Below are positions 17,837 through 26,881 of a stretch of DNA of 64,000 bases, piece by piece. Location of the stretch: positions 1-64,000 of the forward strand of contig DASRND010000037.1 of the NCBI GenBank assembly GCA_035647615.1, written 5' to 3'. A program made the position numbers and the translations under genes. Within the stretch, counting starts at the first letter, position 1. Every line of letters starts with the position of its first letter. The DNA comes from Bacteroidales bacterium (GTDB lineage Bacteria > Bacteroidota > Bacteroidia > Bacteroidales > 4484-276). A model generated the notes under the pieces. It did no database searches, was not told where the DNA came from, and saw nothing but the letters and a program-made list of their open reading frames with translations.

Positions 17837-17873
17837 ATGAGGGGTCGCTTCTTACTTACTGGTGCGACCTCTC
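17837..17873. other. 12-bp stem-loop without T run
   Basis: ATGAGGGGTCGC and GCGACCTCTCAT pair around a 13-nt loop with one G-U pair. No T tract follows on the plus strand. It lies between the peptidase gene and the small acidic protein gene; its role is unknown. Confidence 0.5.
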
Positions 17874-17990
17874 ATGTTTGAGTATGAGCGTGTAATAATG
17901 CACGGGTAATTTTATGCAGCTTTGCCCGTTATTTTTCAAGTTTATTTGCAACGAGAAAACACATTTATTGCTGCAACAATCAGAAACATC

Positions 17991-18461
17991 ATGGATAACA
18001 ACGATTTTAAAAAAGACCTCGACCAATTGATCCGGATTTTTAAGCGGCTCAAAAAGAAGTCGTACGACGACCATCTTGCACAACTGGGGCCAGCGTTTAC
18101 GCAAAATCTCGACTTTATCATCAACAACTACGAGATAGTGCGCAACAACATACCGCATGAAATGCTTGCGCAGATGGGAGCTCCTTTTCACCAGATGCTC
18201 CACCACTTTATCCAACAGATGAAAAATGAGCTGGGCGACGATTTCAATCTGGACGAAGAAGATGAAAAGTTCGCCTCACAGCCCATCATCACTCCTCCCG
18301 CAGCATCAGCAGAACCATCGAAAACAGCAGAAGCCGATTTCACTGCTGAGGTTGCTGCCATCGACAAGCATTTGAAATCAGGGGGACTTACCGAAGCGCA
18401 GATAGATGCGCTGCTCGACAGGCGCAACCAGATTATTGCGCGAAGCAGCAGCGGGGCATAG
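17991..18461 (+). CDS. Hypothetical acidic protein, 156 aa
   Basis: 156 residues from ATG 17991. A longer frame opens at 17922, but the sequence from MDNNDFKKDL is the hydrophilic, helix-rich part that looks like coding sequence. The first ~90 residues are predicted mostly helical and contain a basic patch (RIFKRLKKKSYDDHL). Residues about 90-125 are acidic (LDEEDEKF), then comes a low-complexity Pro/Ala linker, and the last ~30 residues form a short amphipathic helix (EAQIDALLDRRNQIIARSS). There is no signal peptide or membrane segment. I do not recognise the family. A strong terminator follows. Confidence 0.6.
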   Translation: MDNNDFKKDLDQLIRIFKRLKKKSYDDHLAQLGPAFTQNLDFIINNYEIVRNNIPHEMLAQMGAPFHQMLHHFIQQMKNELGDDFNLDEEDEKFASQPIITPPAASAEPSKTAEADFTAEVAAIDKHLKSGGLTEAQIDALLDRRNQIIARSSSGA

Positions 18462-18504
18462 GTTTTCGCATTAAAAATGTCTATTACGCCAAATATTTTA
18501 TAAA

Positions 18505-18540
18505 AAAACAAGCCCGCCAAATCATTAGCGGGCTTGTTTT
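18505..18540. terminator. Bidirectional intrinsic terminator
   Basis: A perfect 13-bp stem, AAAACAAGCCCGC (18505-18517) with GCGGGCTTGTTTT (18528-18540), between convergent genes. Confidence 0.9.
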
Positions 18541-18596
18541 GTATTGTTAACCCTGTACTTTTTCGTCAAGTTTTCAGCATTTCCCTAACTTTTCCC

Positions 18597-20738
18597 CTAC
18601 AAAGCGGCCGCATCGAAGGCGGCGGGCTTTGCGTTGCGGGCTTTAAATTCGGCGATGCCACGCTTGAGGAAACCGATAAACTTATCTACATCCAGATCGT
18701 AGGCACGGGGATTTATCAGCATTTCGCCCTGTGTGTCAAATAGCACGTAATAGGGTTGCGCATTCACGTTGAAGCGGGTGATCTGGAAATCTGAATACTT
18801 TTTCCCGACAGTTTTCTTCACCTTGCCATCGTGCGAAGAGGTTATCCAATCTTCCTCGGGTATACGGGTTTTGTCATCCACATACAAAGCAGCAATCACA
18901 AACTCGTCGCGCAGCAGTTGCAACACCTTGGGGTCGGCCCAAACGTTGGCTTCCATTTCACGGCAGTTCACACAGCCGTGGCCTGTAAAGTCGATAAAAA
19001 GGGGTTTGTTTACTGCTTTGGCGCAAGCCAGCGCCTGCTCATAATCGAAATAGCCTTCGAGGCCGTGGGGTAGATGCAGAAATTCAGAATATTTGGGCGT
19101 TTCGCAGATATCGGAGGCGGAGGTAGCTTTGGTGCCACTGTTGCTAAAAGATGCAATCTTGAGATTATCGCGCACAATGCTGTTGATGTCGAAGTCGTGG
19201 GTTTGCTGCGGCGGCATATATCCCGACAAGGCTTTCAAAGGAGCACCAAACATACCGGGCACCATGTAAAGCACAAAACTAAATACGATGATGGAGAGCA
19301 TCAGACGCGGCACACTGATGAAATGCACGTCGCTGTCGTGGGCAAACTTTATCTTTCCAAGCAAATAAAATCCCATTAGTGTAAAGATGACGATCCAAAA
19401 AGCCAGGTAAACTTCGCGGTCGAGAATGCCCCAATGGTAAGTCTGGTCGGCGATGCTCAGGAATTTTAAACCCAATGCCAACTCCAGAAATCCCAACACC
19501 ACTTTCACGCTGTTGAGCCAGCCGCCCGACTTGGGAAGGTTGGCCAGCCAGGAAGGGAAAAAGGCAAACACAGTAAACGGCAACGCAAAGGCAAGCGAGA
19601 AGCCAAACATACCCACAATAGGCTCGAGCACTGCGCCGCCTGCCGACTTCACCAGGATGGCGCCGACGATGGGTCCGGTACACGAAAACGATACCAGCAC
19701 CAGTGTAAAGGCCATGAAAAAGGCACCGCTAAAACCACCTCTGTCAGCCTTGCTGTCGGTTTTGTTGATCATCCAGCTTGGCAATGTTATCTCGAACATG
19801 CCCAAAAATGAGGCGGCAAAAAACAGGAAGATCAAAAAGAACAACACGTTTGGAATCCAATGGGTGCTGAGCCAGTTGGCAAAGTTGGCGCCCAGAGTAA
19901 CCGCTACCAGGGTACCCAGAACGGTGTAGATAAATATGATAGAGAAACCATAGGCCAGAGCCTGAAAACGTGCTTTGGCTTTGTTGTCGGAGTTGTTCAT
20001 GAAAAATGTCACCGTCATCGGGATCATCGGGAAAACGCACGGGGTAAGAATGGCAATAAAACCAGCGAGAATTGAAAAGATAAAAAGCATCCATAGACTA
20101 CTATTTTCCTTAAGCTGTCCATCCACAATCGGGTTGCCTTCTTCCATTTGCACAGCCGGTGCCTCGCTGGCCTGAACTGACGCGGCGGCTCCGCCGTGGA
20201 AGTCGAAGCTAAATGGCGAATCGTCGGGCGGCAGACATTTGCTGTCGTCGCAGCACATAAACTCGTACAAGCCGGAGATGGTAAGCGGCGCGTCGCTATT
20301 GAGCTGAATTTTTTTGCTGAACACCGCCTGATGACTGAAATATTTTACCACCATATCAAAGTTAGGATCGAACTCATCGATAGGCTGTGGTTCATCAAAA
20401 ATGACGCGATGAATGGTGGTGCCTGGCTCAAAACCTTCCATTTCTTCTGTGGAGGTAGCAGGATCGACAAACGAAAATCCATCCAGGTTATCAAAGTAAA
20501 ATGCAGTGGACACCGGGCCACCGTCGGGAACATTTTGCGAATACAAATGCCATGAGCTATCGATGGTAGCTGTGAAAGTCAATTCGTATTGGTTGCTTCC
20601 GAGATCGACGCTGCGGGAGCTCCACTTTACCGGCTCGAGCACCTGTGCCGGCGCTATGGTTGAAAAGCCAATTGCGAAAAGAAAAAAGAAAAGAGTAATG
20701 GTGATTGTTTTTTGCAGATTGCCGCTTCTGTAGTTCAT
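18597..20738 (-). CDS. dsbD: DsbD-type thiol:disulfide interchange protein with C-terminal thioredoxin domain
   Basis: 713 residues. DsbD passes electrons from cytosolic thioredoxin across the inner membrane to periplasmic thiol enzymes. Order of domains: signal peptide (about 1-32); a periplasmic N-terminal Ig-like domain with cysteines C162 and C168 in CCDDSKC, at the spacing of the DsbD-alpha pair; a CcdA-like membrane core of about eight segments with one cysteine in AILTPCVFPMIP and the other in VSFSCTGPIVG; then a periplasmic thioredoxin fold with CVNC in GHGCVNCREME. All three redox cysteine pairs are therefore present. It is convergent with the small acidic protein gene, with a shared terminator between them. 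Confidence 0.92.
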   Translation of the reverse strand: MNYRSGNLQKTITITLFFFLFAIGFSTIAPAQVLEPVKWSSRSVDLGSNQYELTFTATIDSSWHLYSQNVPDGGPVSTAFYFDNLDGFSFVDPATSTEEMEGFEPGTTIHRVIFDEPQPIDEFDPNFDMVVKYFSHQAVFSKKIQLNSDAPLTISGLYEFMCCDDSKCLPPDDSPFSFDFHGGAAASVQASEAPAVQMEEGNPIVDGQLKENSSLWMLFIFSILAGFIAILTPCVFPMIPMTVTFFMNNSDNKAKARFQALAYGFSIIFIYTVLGTLVAVTLGANFANWLSTHWIPNVLFFLIFLFFAASFLGMFEITLPSWMINKTDSKADRGGFSGAFFMAFTLVLVSFSCTGPIVGAILVKSAGGAVLEPIVGMFGFSLAFALPFTVFAFFPSWLANLPKSGGWLNSVKVVLGFLELALGLKFLSIADQTYHWGILDREVYLAFWIVIFTLMGFYLLGKIKFAHDSDVHFISVPRLMLSIIVFSFVLYMVPGMFGAPLKALSGYMPPQQTHDFDINSIVRDNLKIASFSNSGTKATSASDICETPKYSEFLHLPHGLEGYFDYEQALACAKAVNKPLFIDFTGHGCVNCREMEANVWADPKVLQLLRDEFVIAALYVDDKTRIPEEDWITSSHDGKVKKTVGKKYSDFQITRFNVNAQPYYVLFDTQGEMLINPRAYDLDVDKFIGFLKRGIAEFKARNAKPAAFDAAAL

Positions 20739-20790
20739 TATTTAGCAGATTTAGTGATCAGTATGCTGAATTATTTTTATTAAAAAAAAG

Positions 20791-20798
20791 CAAAATTA
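20791..20798 (-). promoter_or_regulatory. -7 box TAATTTTG upstream of dsbD
   Basis: A consensus Bacteroidota -7 element on the minus strand, 53 nt before the ATG. The rest of 20739-21008 shows nothing I can support. Confidence 0.4.
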
Positions 20799-21008
20799 AT
20801 AAGTTTCGACAAAGACGGCCTCGAAATATGATTGATCGGAAAATACGGCAGTTCTCAGTCAGCAACTCATAGTTCACAATTGGCATGCAAGGGATGCCAG
20901 TCCTCAAAGGGACGGCAACCCAGATTAATGGAAATAACCTTAGATGCGTCGAGCCCTGAAATTGTATCTCCTACGAAGGCTGTGCAGCTTGATTTACTTT
21001 ACAATGTT

Positions 21009-22343
21009 TTACTGCTCATTTTGCAACTCAACAACAAACACCTTTTGTGTTGAACTGCTAATTTTGTAACGTTCGTCGATGCGATGACCCACCACCCAAA
21101 CGATGTCGCGGCCAGAAAGAAGCACCTGGAGATTTAGTTTTTGGACAACTGACATTTTCTGATCAGTGATAAAATCAGAGAGCTTTTTGCGGCCACGCAT
21201 ACCCAACGGATAAAAATAGTCGCCTTGCCGCCAGCGCCGCAAAGTGAGTGGAAACCGAAGTTTTTGGTAATCAAGCTGAGCAATGTCCGGCGATTTGTTT
21301 AGCTGCAACTTCTGGCGATCGATCATCGAAAAACGAAGCTTCAGCGGGTAGCTCATTTGATAATCGTTGTCGTTTATTTTATAAGTATCAAAAGTGGTCT
21401 CCTCTTTTTTTAGCGGCATCAGCACCAGATGTTCGCGATCGGTGATGAGCCGGTGGCTGGCTGATAAAAAATGTTTGCCAGGCATGGCATCGAGACTTTT
21501 GATAATGTCGCCGATGTCGGACTGGTTGAAGCCAAAAGGTTTGAGTATTTCGAAAAGTACAAATTCAAGATGCGTCTCCGGCTGCAAATAGCTGTGCCGA
21601 ATCAGTGTGTAGTCCCCATCTGTATGCGTCATTAATTGACGACGTCGATTTATTTCGTCCTCAATAAAATTATGCGATTGTTTTAGAATTTCAAAAGTAG
21701 ATTTAAAGCCACTTTCAAACTTATCAGAAGATTCCTTTAAAGCTGGCAACACTTGATGGCGCAAGCGATTGCGCAAATAGTCATCTTTTTGATTGGAGCT
21801 ATCTTCTCGATACGCAATATTATTTTGCCTGGCATAATCGACGATTTGCGCTCTTGTGGCAAAAAGCAGCGGCCTGATGCAATTGCCGTTGCGGGATTTG
21901 ATACCCTTCAGCCCGGCGATTCCGGTGCCACGCAACAGGTTTATAAAAAACGTTTCCACCTGGTCGTCAAAATTATGGGCCGTGGCATAAGCATCAAAAC
22001 CTTCTTTGGTGATAAGCTCTTCAAACCATGCATAGCGCAGATCGCGCGCAGCAACTTGGATTGAAAGACTGTTACTAGCAGCGTAACCTGCTGTATCAAA
22101 GTGCTTCACAAGCAGGTTCAGTCTATTTTTATGTGCATAATCATGTACAAAGGTTTCGTCTGCATCGCTCTCGGCGCCACGCAAGCCAAAGTTGCAATGC
22201 GCAACGGTCACCGTCAGCGGTAACTGCACGAGCAGGTGCGCCAACACCATCGAATCGATGCCGCCGCTCACCGTTAGCAATATTTTTTGCCCGGGCATTA
22301 GCAACTGATGGTCAAAAATGTATTTTTGCAGATTAGCAAGCAT
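21009..22343 (-). CDS. tilS: tRNA(Ile)-lysidine synthetase TilS
   Basis: 444 residues from ATG 22343; an upstream in-frame TTG at 22352 is possible. TilS attaches lysine to the C34 wobble base of tRNA-Ile(CAU), changing its decoding from AUG to AUA; it is essential in most bacteria and cytosolic. The ATP-pyrophosphatase loop is clear as SGGIDS, and the family motif NFDDQVETFFINLLRGTGIAGLKG follows. YREDSSN and RNRLRHQVLP are typical. The C-terminal TilS domain is recognised by LRRWRQGDYFYPLGMRGRKKLSDF. The -7 box lies immediately upstream of the ATG, so the mRNA may be leaderless. Confidence 0.93.
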   Translation of the reverse strand: MLANLQKYIFDHQLLMPGQKILLTVSGGIDSMVLAHLLVQLPLTVTVAHCNFGLRGAESDADETFVHDYAHKNRLNLLVKHFDTAGYAASNSLSIQVAARDLRYAWFEELITKEGFDAYATAHNFDDQVETFFINLLRGTGIAGLKGIKSRNGNCIRPLLFATRAQIVDYARQNNIAYREDSSNQKDDYLRNRLRHQVLPALKESSDKFESGFKSTFEILKQSHNFIEDEINRRRQLMTHTDGDYTLIRHSYLQPETHLEFVLFEILKPFGFNQSDIGDIIKSLDAMPGKHFLSASHRLITDREHLVLMPLKKEETTFDTYKINDNDYQMSYPLKLRFSMIDRQKLQLNKSPDIAQLDYQKLRFPLTLRRWRQGDYFYPLGMRGRKKLSDFITDQKMSVVQKLNLQVLLSGRDIVWVVGHRIDERYKISSSTQKVFVVELQNEQ

Positions 22344-22349
22344 GCAAGG

Positions 22350-22357
22350 CAAATGTA
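22350..22357 (-). promoter_or_regulatory. -7 box TACATTTG abutting the tilS start
   Basis: The box ends 7 nt before ATG 22343, so transcription would begin at or next to the start codon. It also overlaps the ATG at 22353 on the plus strand, which argues against that ATG as the start of the divergent gene. Confidence 0.5.
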
Positions 22358-22407
22358 TAGTAAATCACAATTATTAAACTTTTTTAACCGAAAAAACACA
22401 CCCTTAG

Positions 22408-22438
22408 TTGACAACTATTTGTTTTTAACGTATGTTTG
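22408..22438 (+). promoter_or_regulatory. Promoter: TTG-N20-TATGTTTG
   Basis: TTG at 22408-22410, a 20-nt spacer, then the -7 box TATGTTTG at 22431-22438. Both element and spacing fit the Bacteroidota consensus. Transcription would start near 22444, downstream of the first ATGs in the open frame. Confidence 0.55.
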
Positions 22439-22462
22439 CAGATTAGTAAATTGTAAGGAAGG

Positions 22463-22492
22463 ATGGTGGTTTCTTCATCAAAAGCATCTTAA
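22463..22492 (+). CDS. Possible 9-codon leader ORF
   Basis: ATG at 22463 follows a strong GGAAGG ribosome site and encodes MVVSSSKAS, then TAA at 22490-22492. The likely TTG start of the next gene begins 4 nt later. It could couple or tune translation of that gene, or be fortuitous. Confidence 0.3.
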   Translation: MVVSSSKAS

Positions 22493-22496
22493 GTTA

Positions 22497-23759
22497 TTGA
22501 TAAGCAAAGCCTACACTCCTTTCCTCATCGTTCTTTGTCATTTTGTTTATCTCATTTTAGCAAGTCCTGATTCGGCCTTTTCTCAAACCACTTTGCCGCA
22601 ACAAGACGTTATTAACAGTTTAAAGAACGCAGGTTTCGAAAATATATTCGTGAAAACGAAACCGGATACACTAACCGTTTATCTCGAAAACCGGCGCTTT
22701 CGCTTTGATCCACGAGGATTAGCCGAGGCCATTCTTATCATTCAAAATAACGTTACTGATACCGCGGATAAGTTGCAACTCGTTTTGCTTCAAGATAAAG
22801 TGGCGATGTTGCAGGTGGTGATACCGATGGATGTTTTAGAAAATTATTCGAAAGGAATCCTCGACGATCGGGCAATGATGGAGCTTTTGTACATTTCACT
22901 GGATGCTCCACAGTTGCCACGCAAAGCCGCAGTATCAAACAGCTCACTTTACAAAGTTGATCTGCCGGTGCTGCTGACCTGGAATGCCAAATTTGGTAAT
23001 TTTAGTAATCCAGTCGAATCCAACATCAGCATTATCCCTGAGTTTAACACCACACTTGCCAAAGGACTTACGCTCAAAGCACAGTTGATTATTCCGGTGC
23101 AAAATAGTTTTTTCTTTGTCAGCGAACGCGAAACAGTACGACCCGGCAACATTACTCTTAATCAATTTGCCAACCTGGCCGACAATTTTTATATCAATAT
23201 TACCGTCGGTACTTTTAACAAAAACAGAGCAGGCGGCAATATCGAACTGAAAAAGCTATTGGCCGAAGGGCGTGTTGGTCTGGGAGCAAATGTTGGCTAC
23301 ACACGTTATTACTCGTTTACCGGAATAGAAACGGAATTTTACGACGAACTGCCCTATCTCACAGCACTTTTTACTGCCGAATATCGCTACAATCCATATG
23401 ACATGATTGCACGCATGCAGGTGGGGAATTTCCTTTTCAATACTCCGGCAATACGTTTTGAGCTGATGCGCCAATTTGGAGAGGTGGAGATTGGGTTTAT
23501 GGCTTTGGCCACCAAAGATGACTTCGACGGAGGGTTTCGGTTTGTGATTCCGCTGCCTCCCCGAAAATACACACGACTCAGATTTTTCCGCATCCGCCCA
23601 GCCGATGACTTTGCCTGGGAATACCGCGCCAAAGGCTTTCCTCAAAATGGGGTAACTTACAATACAGGCTATAATCTTACCGACATGCTGTTGGATTATA
23701 ATCCTGACTTTATTAAAAAAAGGTTAATTTTGGAATTAAAAACGCAATTGAACAAATAG
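22497..23759 (+). CDS. Putative outer-membrane beta-barrel protein (YjbH-like)
   Basis: 420 residues if started at TTG 22497. I chose this start because the promoter at 22408-22438 lies inside the longer frame (ATG 22353), and because TTG 22497 gives an immediate signal peptide ending in SAFSQ. Residues about 25-150 are a mixed alpha/beta periplasmic-type region. The remainder has alternating aromatic and polar strands typical of a barrel (FEVEIGFMALATKDDF-like segments, FRFVIPLPPRKY). The GEVEIGF and VIPLPP pattern recalls YjbH, an exopolysaccharide-linked outer-membrane protein, but I cannot confirm the family. A lipoprotein and a second barrel follow on the same strand with short gaps. Confidence 0.6.
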   Translation: MISKAYTPFLIVLCHFVYLILASPDSAFSQTTLPQQDVINSLKNAGFENIFVKTKPDTLTVYLENRRFRFDPRGLAEAILIIQNNVTDTADKLQLVLLQDKVAMLQVVIPMDVLENYSKGILDDRAMMELLYISLDAPQLPRKAAVSNSSLYKVDLPVLLTWNAKFGNFSNPVESNISIIPEFNTTLAKGLTLKAQLIIPVQNSFFFVSERETVRPGNITLNQFANLADNFYINITVGTFNKNRAGGNIELKKLLAEGRVGLGANVGYTRYYSFTGIETEFYDELPYLTALFTAEYRYNPYDMIARMQVGNFLFNTPAIRFELMRQFGEVEIGFMALATKDDFDGGFRFVIPLPPRKYTRLRFFRIRPADDFAWEYRAKGFPQNGVTYNTGYNLTDMLLDYNPDFIKKRLILELKTQLNK

Positions 23760-23807
23760 TTTATCTATTTTTGAAAAAAATCATCTATCAATAAAAAAGG
23801 AGTAAAC

Positions 23808-24953
23808 ATGAAAACCAAATTTTACAAATCATTTTTCGGCCTTTTCCTCATCGCCGGCGTACTGATTTTTAGCTTTACGCAATGCAAAAAAGTAGGAACC
23901 TCCGACTGGCCTGAACCCAATCCGGAAACGCTCAACGAGCTGAAGGTAACCGTCTTTGACGGAGATCGGGGCAATGCATTGACTGACTTTACCGTAACCG
24001 TAATAACACCCGACGGCATTCTTAGCGAATATCAACATGGCTCGGGAAGCCTTAACTTGGAAGGGAAACAAGTCGGTACATACATTATTTCGGCTACCAA
24101 AACAGGATACCTCTCGCTTAGTGCTATGGTTGAAGTGGAGAAAACTCCCGAAGGAGTAATTGCTGTTACCAAGGAACGCTTTTACCTAAGCAAATTAGGC
24201 AATAGCGCAACAGTGAGTGCCTCCGGAGCCAGCATGGCTATCGAGAGTGACTTTGAGCAAGCGCCTATTCTCACTTTCCCCGAAGGAGCAGTTAGCCAAC
24301 CTGTAGATGTAACCGTTACCTACATTCCAAGTCCGTCTAAGTTTGGCGACTTTGAGGTTAAAGGTGACCGCGCCATCCAGTCAGGTTTTAGTTTTTCGCC
24401 CGATCTTACTTTCCCCGAAAATGCCAAAGCTACCCTTCAGATGCCCGTCACCATTGCTGCTGTGCTCAACGGCGACAGCCCAATGTTGCTTGGCAGTTTC
24501 AACGAAGACACACAGGAGTGGGAAATCATAGAAGGCGTGCTGAATGAAGACCGCACAATGGCTACCTTTGAGATGCCACACTTCTCGCTATGGTACACAT
24601 TCACCGGCTTCCGCCTGGTAAAAACTTTGACCTGGTCGCCCTACGAACTCTCAGGCCAATCAGAAAACTGTAGCGAAGGAGCCTGCGGAACTTTTGTTTA
24701 TTCTATCGGCTCATCAGCGCTGGTTACCAGCATGGCAGAAAATAGTAATTTTGATCTGAAAGTTGTCGATACCCGTTGCATTGGACCCCGCTATCAATAT
24801 GCGCAACAACTCTTCACTCGTTGCCGTCTGGCAAACTTTAAAATCTATAACTACACCGGCGAATACAAGGGCGACTTTGTCAACTTCCCCTTTGAAGTAT
24901 TCAACTGGAAAGTTCAGGAAACCTATTGCCACCACCAAGGCTGGGGTAATTAA
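23808..24953 (+). CDS. Hypothetical lipoprotein with carboxypeptidase-regulatory-like domain
   Basis: 381 residues, ATG 23808, preceded by AAAGGAG. Residues 1-26 are a lipoprotein signal ending in the lipobox FTQC; KK follows the cysteine, so retention on the periplasmic side is possible. Residues about 42-105 resemble a carboxypeptidase-regulatory-like beta-sandwich (LKVTVFDGDRG, GTYIISATKTGYLS). Residues about 140-260 carry a second beta domain (LTFPEGAVSQPVDVTVTYIP, ATFEMPHFSLWYTF), similar in feel to ZU5-type folds. The C-terminus has four cysteines (C-x4-C, then two further) that could form disulfides. I do not recognise a function. It lies 48 nt after the barrel gene and before another barrel gene. 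Confidence 0.65.
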   Translation: MKTKFYKSFFGLFLIAGVLIFSFTQCKKVGTSDWPEPNPETLNELKVTVFDGDRGNALTDFTVTVITPDGILSEYQHGSGSLNLEGKQVGTYIISATKTGYLSLSAMVEVEKTPEGVIAVTKERFYLSKLGNSATVSASGASMAIESDFEQAPILTFPEGAVSQPVDVTVTYIPSPSKFGDFEVKGDRAIQSGFSFSPDLTFPENAKATLQMPVTIAAVLNGDSPMLLGSFNEDTQEWEIIEGVLNEDRTMATFEMPHFSLWYTFTGFRLVKTLTWSPYELSGQSENCSEGACGTFVYSIGSSALVTSMAENSNFDLKVVDTRCIGPRYQYAQQLFTRCRLANFKIYNYTGEYKGDFVNFPFEVFNWKVQETYCHHQGWGN

Positions 24954-24977
24954 GCTTCCACGTAAATAGTTTACTCT

Positions 24978-25015
24978 AAAGCATGAAGCATCGTTGTATG
25001 CTTCATGCTTTTTTT
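24978..25015 (+). terminator. Intrinsic terminator after the lipoprotein gene
   Basis: A perfect 13-bp stem, AAAGCATGAAGCA (24978-24990) with TGCTTCATGCTTT (24999-25011), followed by T. It separates the lipoprotein from the next barrel gene by transcription, though some readthrough is possible. Confidence 0.9.
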
Positions 25016-25046
25016 ATTAGAAAGGCTGCACCCTATTAATATTTCT

Positions 25047-25754
25047 ATGCGAAACACTTTTTTTTATTCAACCTCAGTTTTTATTTTAACTGTGTTTTTA
25101 ATGGTGGCAGCTACAAAAAACGCTGCAGCCCAAGACACCAACAATTTTAAATTTAGAAGTTTCGGACTTTCCATGGGCATCTACCAACCCGATCTCGATT
25201 ATTGGAAAAACGATGATGGCTCTGATTTTCGCAACAGTGATTTTAATACTATACTTTTTGTGGAAGGATTTGCTGAGTTCAAACTCATTAAAGACTTGAC
25301 GGCAAAGGCAGGCATAGGTTTCTGGCAGGCACGTTCGGAAACCACCATCCCCACTTATGGCAAGACGCAGCTCTTGCTAAATGGCTACCCAATCAGCTTT
25401 GATATTCGCTATTACGCCTCTCCGTTGCAGTTTGCCTTTATCACTCCCTATGTAGGTGTTGGTGGCGAGCTGTTATTGATAAGTTATCAATTGGATTTTA
25501 AAAAGAAGGAGAATCCTGACCCATCAAATGGCAGCTCAATCCTCGGATCAGCTACCCTTGGGCTACAGATGAAACTTTCGCGCAACTTTGCTTTCGACCT
25601 TTTTGCCGATTACAAGCTGGGCAGTTACCAACAGGCATTCCTTGTGGAGGTGCCCAACCCTGACCCTAATCATCCTTCAGCGGAAGATGAGATCACGCGA
25701 GATATTTCTCTCTCGGGGCCACGGCTGGGCATTTCGCTCAAGTATCTTTTTTAG
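25047..25754 (+). CDS. Outer-membrane beta-barrel protein, 235 aa
   Basis: 235 residues from ATG 25047; the frame opens earlier, but this ATG starts a signal peptide ending in NAAAQDT. The mature part is a run of short amphipathic beta strands with aromatic girdles (FRSFGLSMGIYQPDLDYW, LTAKAGIGFWQARSE, FDLFADYKLGSY) and ends in LGISLKYLF. A terminal Phe is the usual signal for insertion by BamA. This resembles the small 'outer membrane beta-barrel'/OmpW-like proteins of Bacteroidota, without a known cargo. A terminator separates it from the preceding lipoprotein gene. Confidence 0.75.
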   Translation: MRNTFFYSTSVFILTVFLMVAATKNAAAQDTNNFKFRSFGLSMGIYQPDLDYWKNDDGSDFRNSDFNTILFVEGFAEFKLIKDLTAKAGIGFWQARSETTIPTYGKTQLLLNGYPISFDIRYYASPLQFAFITPYVGVGGELLLISYQLDFKKKENPDPSNGSSILGSATLGLQMKLSRNFAFDLFADYKLGSYQQAFLVEVPNPDPNHPSAEDEITRDISLSGPRLGISLKYLF

Positions 25755-25797
25755 CTGGAAGAAGGGTTAGGATGAAAAATTATTTTATCCCAAAATG

Positions 25798-25836
25798 AAA
25801 CAGCCCTGCAACGATCGGTTGCAGGGCTGTTTTTTT
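25798..25836. terminator. Bidirectional intrinsic terminator
   Basis: A perfect 15-bp stem, AAACAGCCCTGCAAC (25798-25812) with GTTGCAGGGCTGTTT (25818-25832), between the convergent barrel gene and korB. Confidence 0.92.
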
Positions 25837-25864
25837 AATCAGTGTCAATTAAGAAAATGTATTG

Positions 25865-26878
25865 TTATACCTTCCAGACATTTCCGCTGTAAAGCACATC
25901 CTGTAAGGTTTTTTTGTTAGACTTTGATTGTACCTGGTCTATCTGATCATGGAATTTCTTATCGTAAGATTCTGATTCCACTGCTCGTATCACACCCAGA
26001 ACCATGGGGAACTCAGGGGGACTCAAACTAACGAGCATCAGATGTAACACCGGATCGGGATTCTTTGCATCGTGTATCAAAATGTCGGCTTCAGTGATGC
26101 CATTTTCGCCGATGGTTACCGTTTTAAGCTTTAGCCCATCGAGAACAATACCTTTGTTGCGTTCCTTTCCGTAGATCATGGGTTTGCCATGCTCCAGAAT
26201 CAGTTGCCGCTCTTCTTTCATCTCTCTGTCGGTGATATAAGCGTGTGCTTTATCGTTGTAAATCACGCAATTTTGCAAAACCTCTATCAGCGCTGCTCCT
26301 TCAAAACGGGCTGCCTCAGTAAATATAGAAGTGGTTAAAGCCACATTATTGTCGAGTGAGCGAGCAAAGAATCTTCCTCTTGCACCGATTGCCAATTCAC
26401 CGGGGCTGAAGGGAGTTTCAACAGTTCCGTAGGGAGATGTCGCGGTTATTTGTCCTTCGAGTGAAGTAGGCGAATACTGCCCTTTGGTAAGACCATAAAT
26501 CTGATTGTTGAACAGGATGATATTCAGATTAATGTTACGGCGCAAGACATGGATGAAGTGGTTTCCACCAATGGCCAGAGAGTCACCATCGCCGGTGATA
26601 ACCCAAACGTTGAGTTCGGGATTTGCCACTTTAACGCCTGAAGCTATTGCTGCTGCACGGCCATGAATGCTGTGCATAGCATAGGTATTCATATAATAAG
26701 GAAATCGCGAAGAGCATCCGATACCCGAGATAACTACATATTTTTCTTTGGGCAGTCCCAGCTCGGCCATCGAACGATGCACTGCGCTAAGAACAGCATG
26801 GTCGCCGCAACCGGCGCACCATCTTACTTCCTGGTCGCTCTTGAAATCTTTGGGTGCTAATTTAGGTGTTTCAACCAT
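25865..26878 (-). CDS. korB: 2-oxoglutarate:ferredoxin oxidoreductase, beta subunit
   Basis: 337 residues. The beta subunit binds thiamine pyrophosphate and an Fe-S cluster and, with KorA, converts 2-oxoglutarate and CoA to succinyl-CoA while reducing ferredoxin. Visible motifs: CAGCGDHAVL near residue 22 (cluster and TPP site), ISGIGCSSRFPYY, and the TPP motif GDGDSLAIGGNHFIHVLRRN-, closing with NNQIYGLTKGQYSPTS. The cysteines C22, C25 and the one in GIGCSS are consistent with the [4Fe-4S] ligands. It begins 3 nt after korA, in one operon. Confidence 0.93.
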   Translation of the reverse strand: MVETPKLAPKDFKSDQEVRWCAGCGDHAVLSAVHRSMAELGLPKEKYVVISGIGCSSRFPYYMNTYAMHSIHGRAAAIASGVKVANPELNVWVITGDGDSLAIGGNHFIHVLRRNINLNIILFNNQIYGLTKGQYSPTSLEGQITATSPYGTVETPFSPGELAIGARGRFFARSLDNNVALTTSIFTEAARFEGAALIEVLQNCVIYNDKAHAYITDREMKEERQLILEHGKPMIYGKERNKGIVLDGLKLKTVTIGENGITEADILIHDAKNPDPVLHLMLVSLSPPEFPMVLGVIRAVESESYDKKFHDQIDQVQSKSNKKTLQDVLYSGNVWKV

Positions 26879-26881
26879 GAT

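Noticed and set aside
22353..22496. ATG 22353 as the start of the YjbH-like gene
   Set aside because: This ATG lies in the tilS -7 box and upstream of the gene's own likely promoter, and the extra 48 residues precede the signal peptide.
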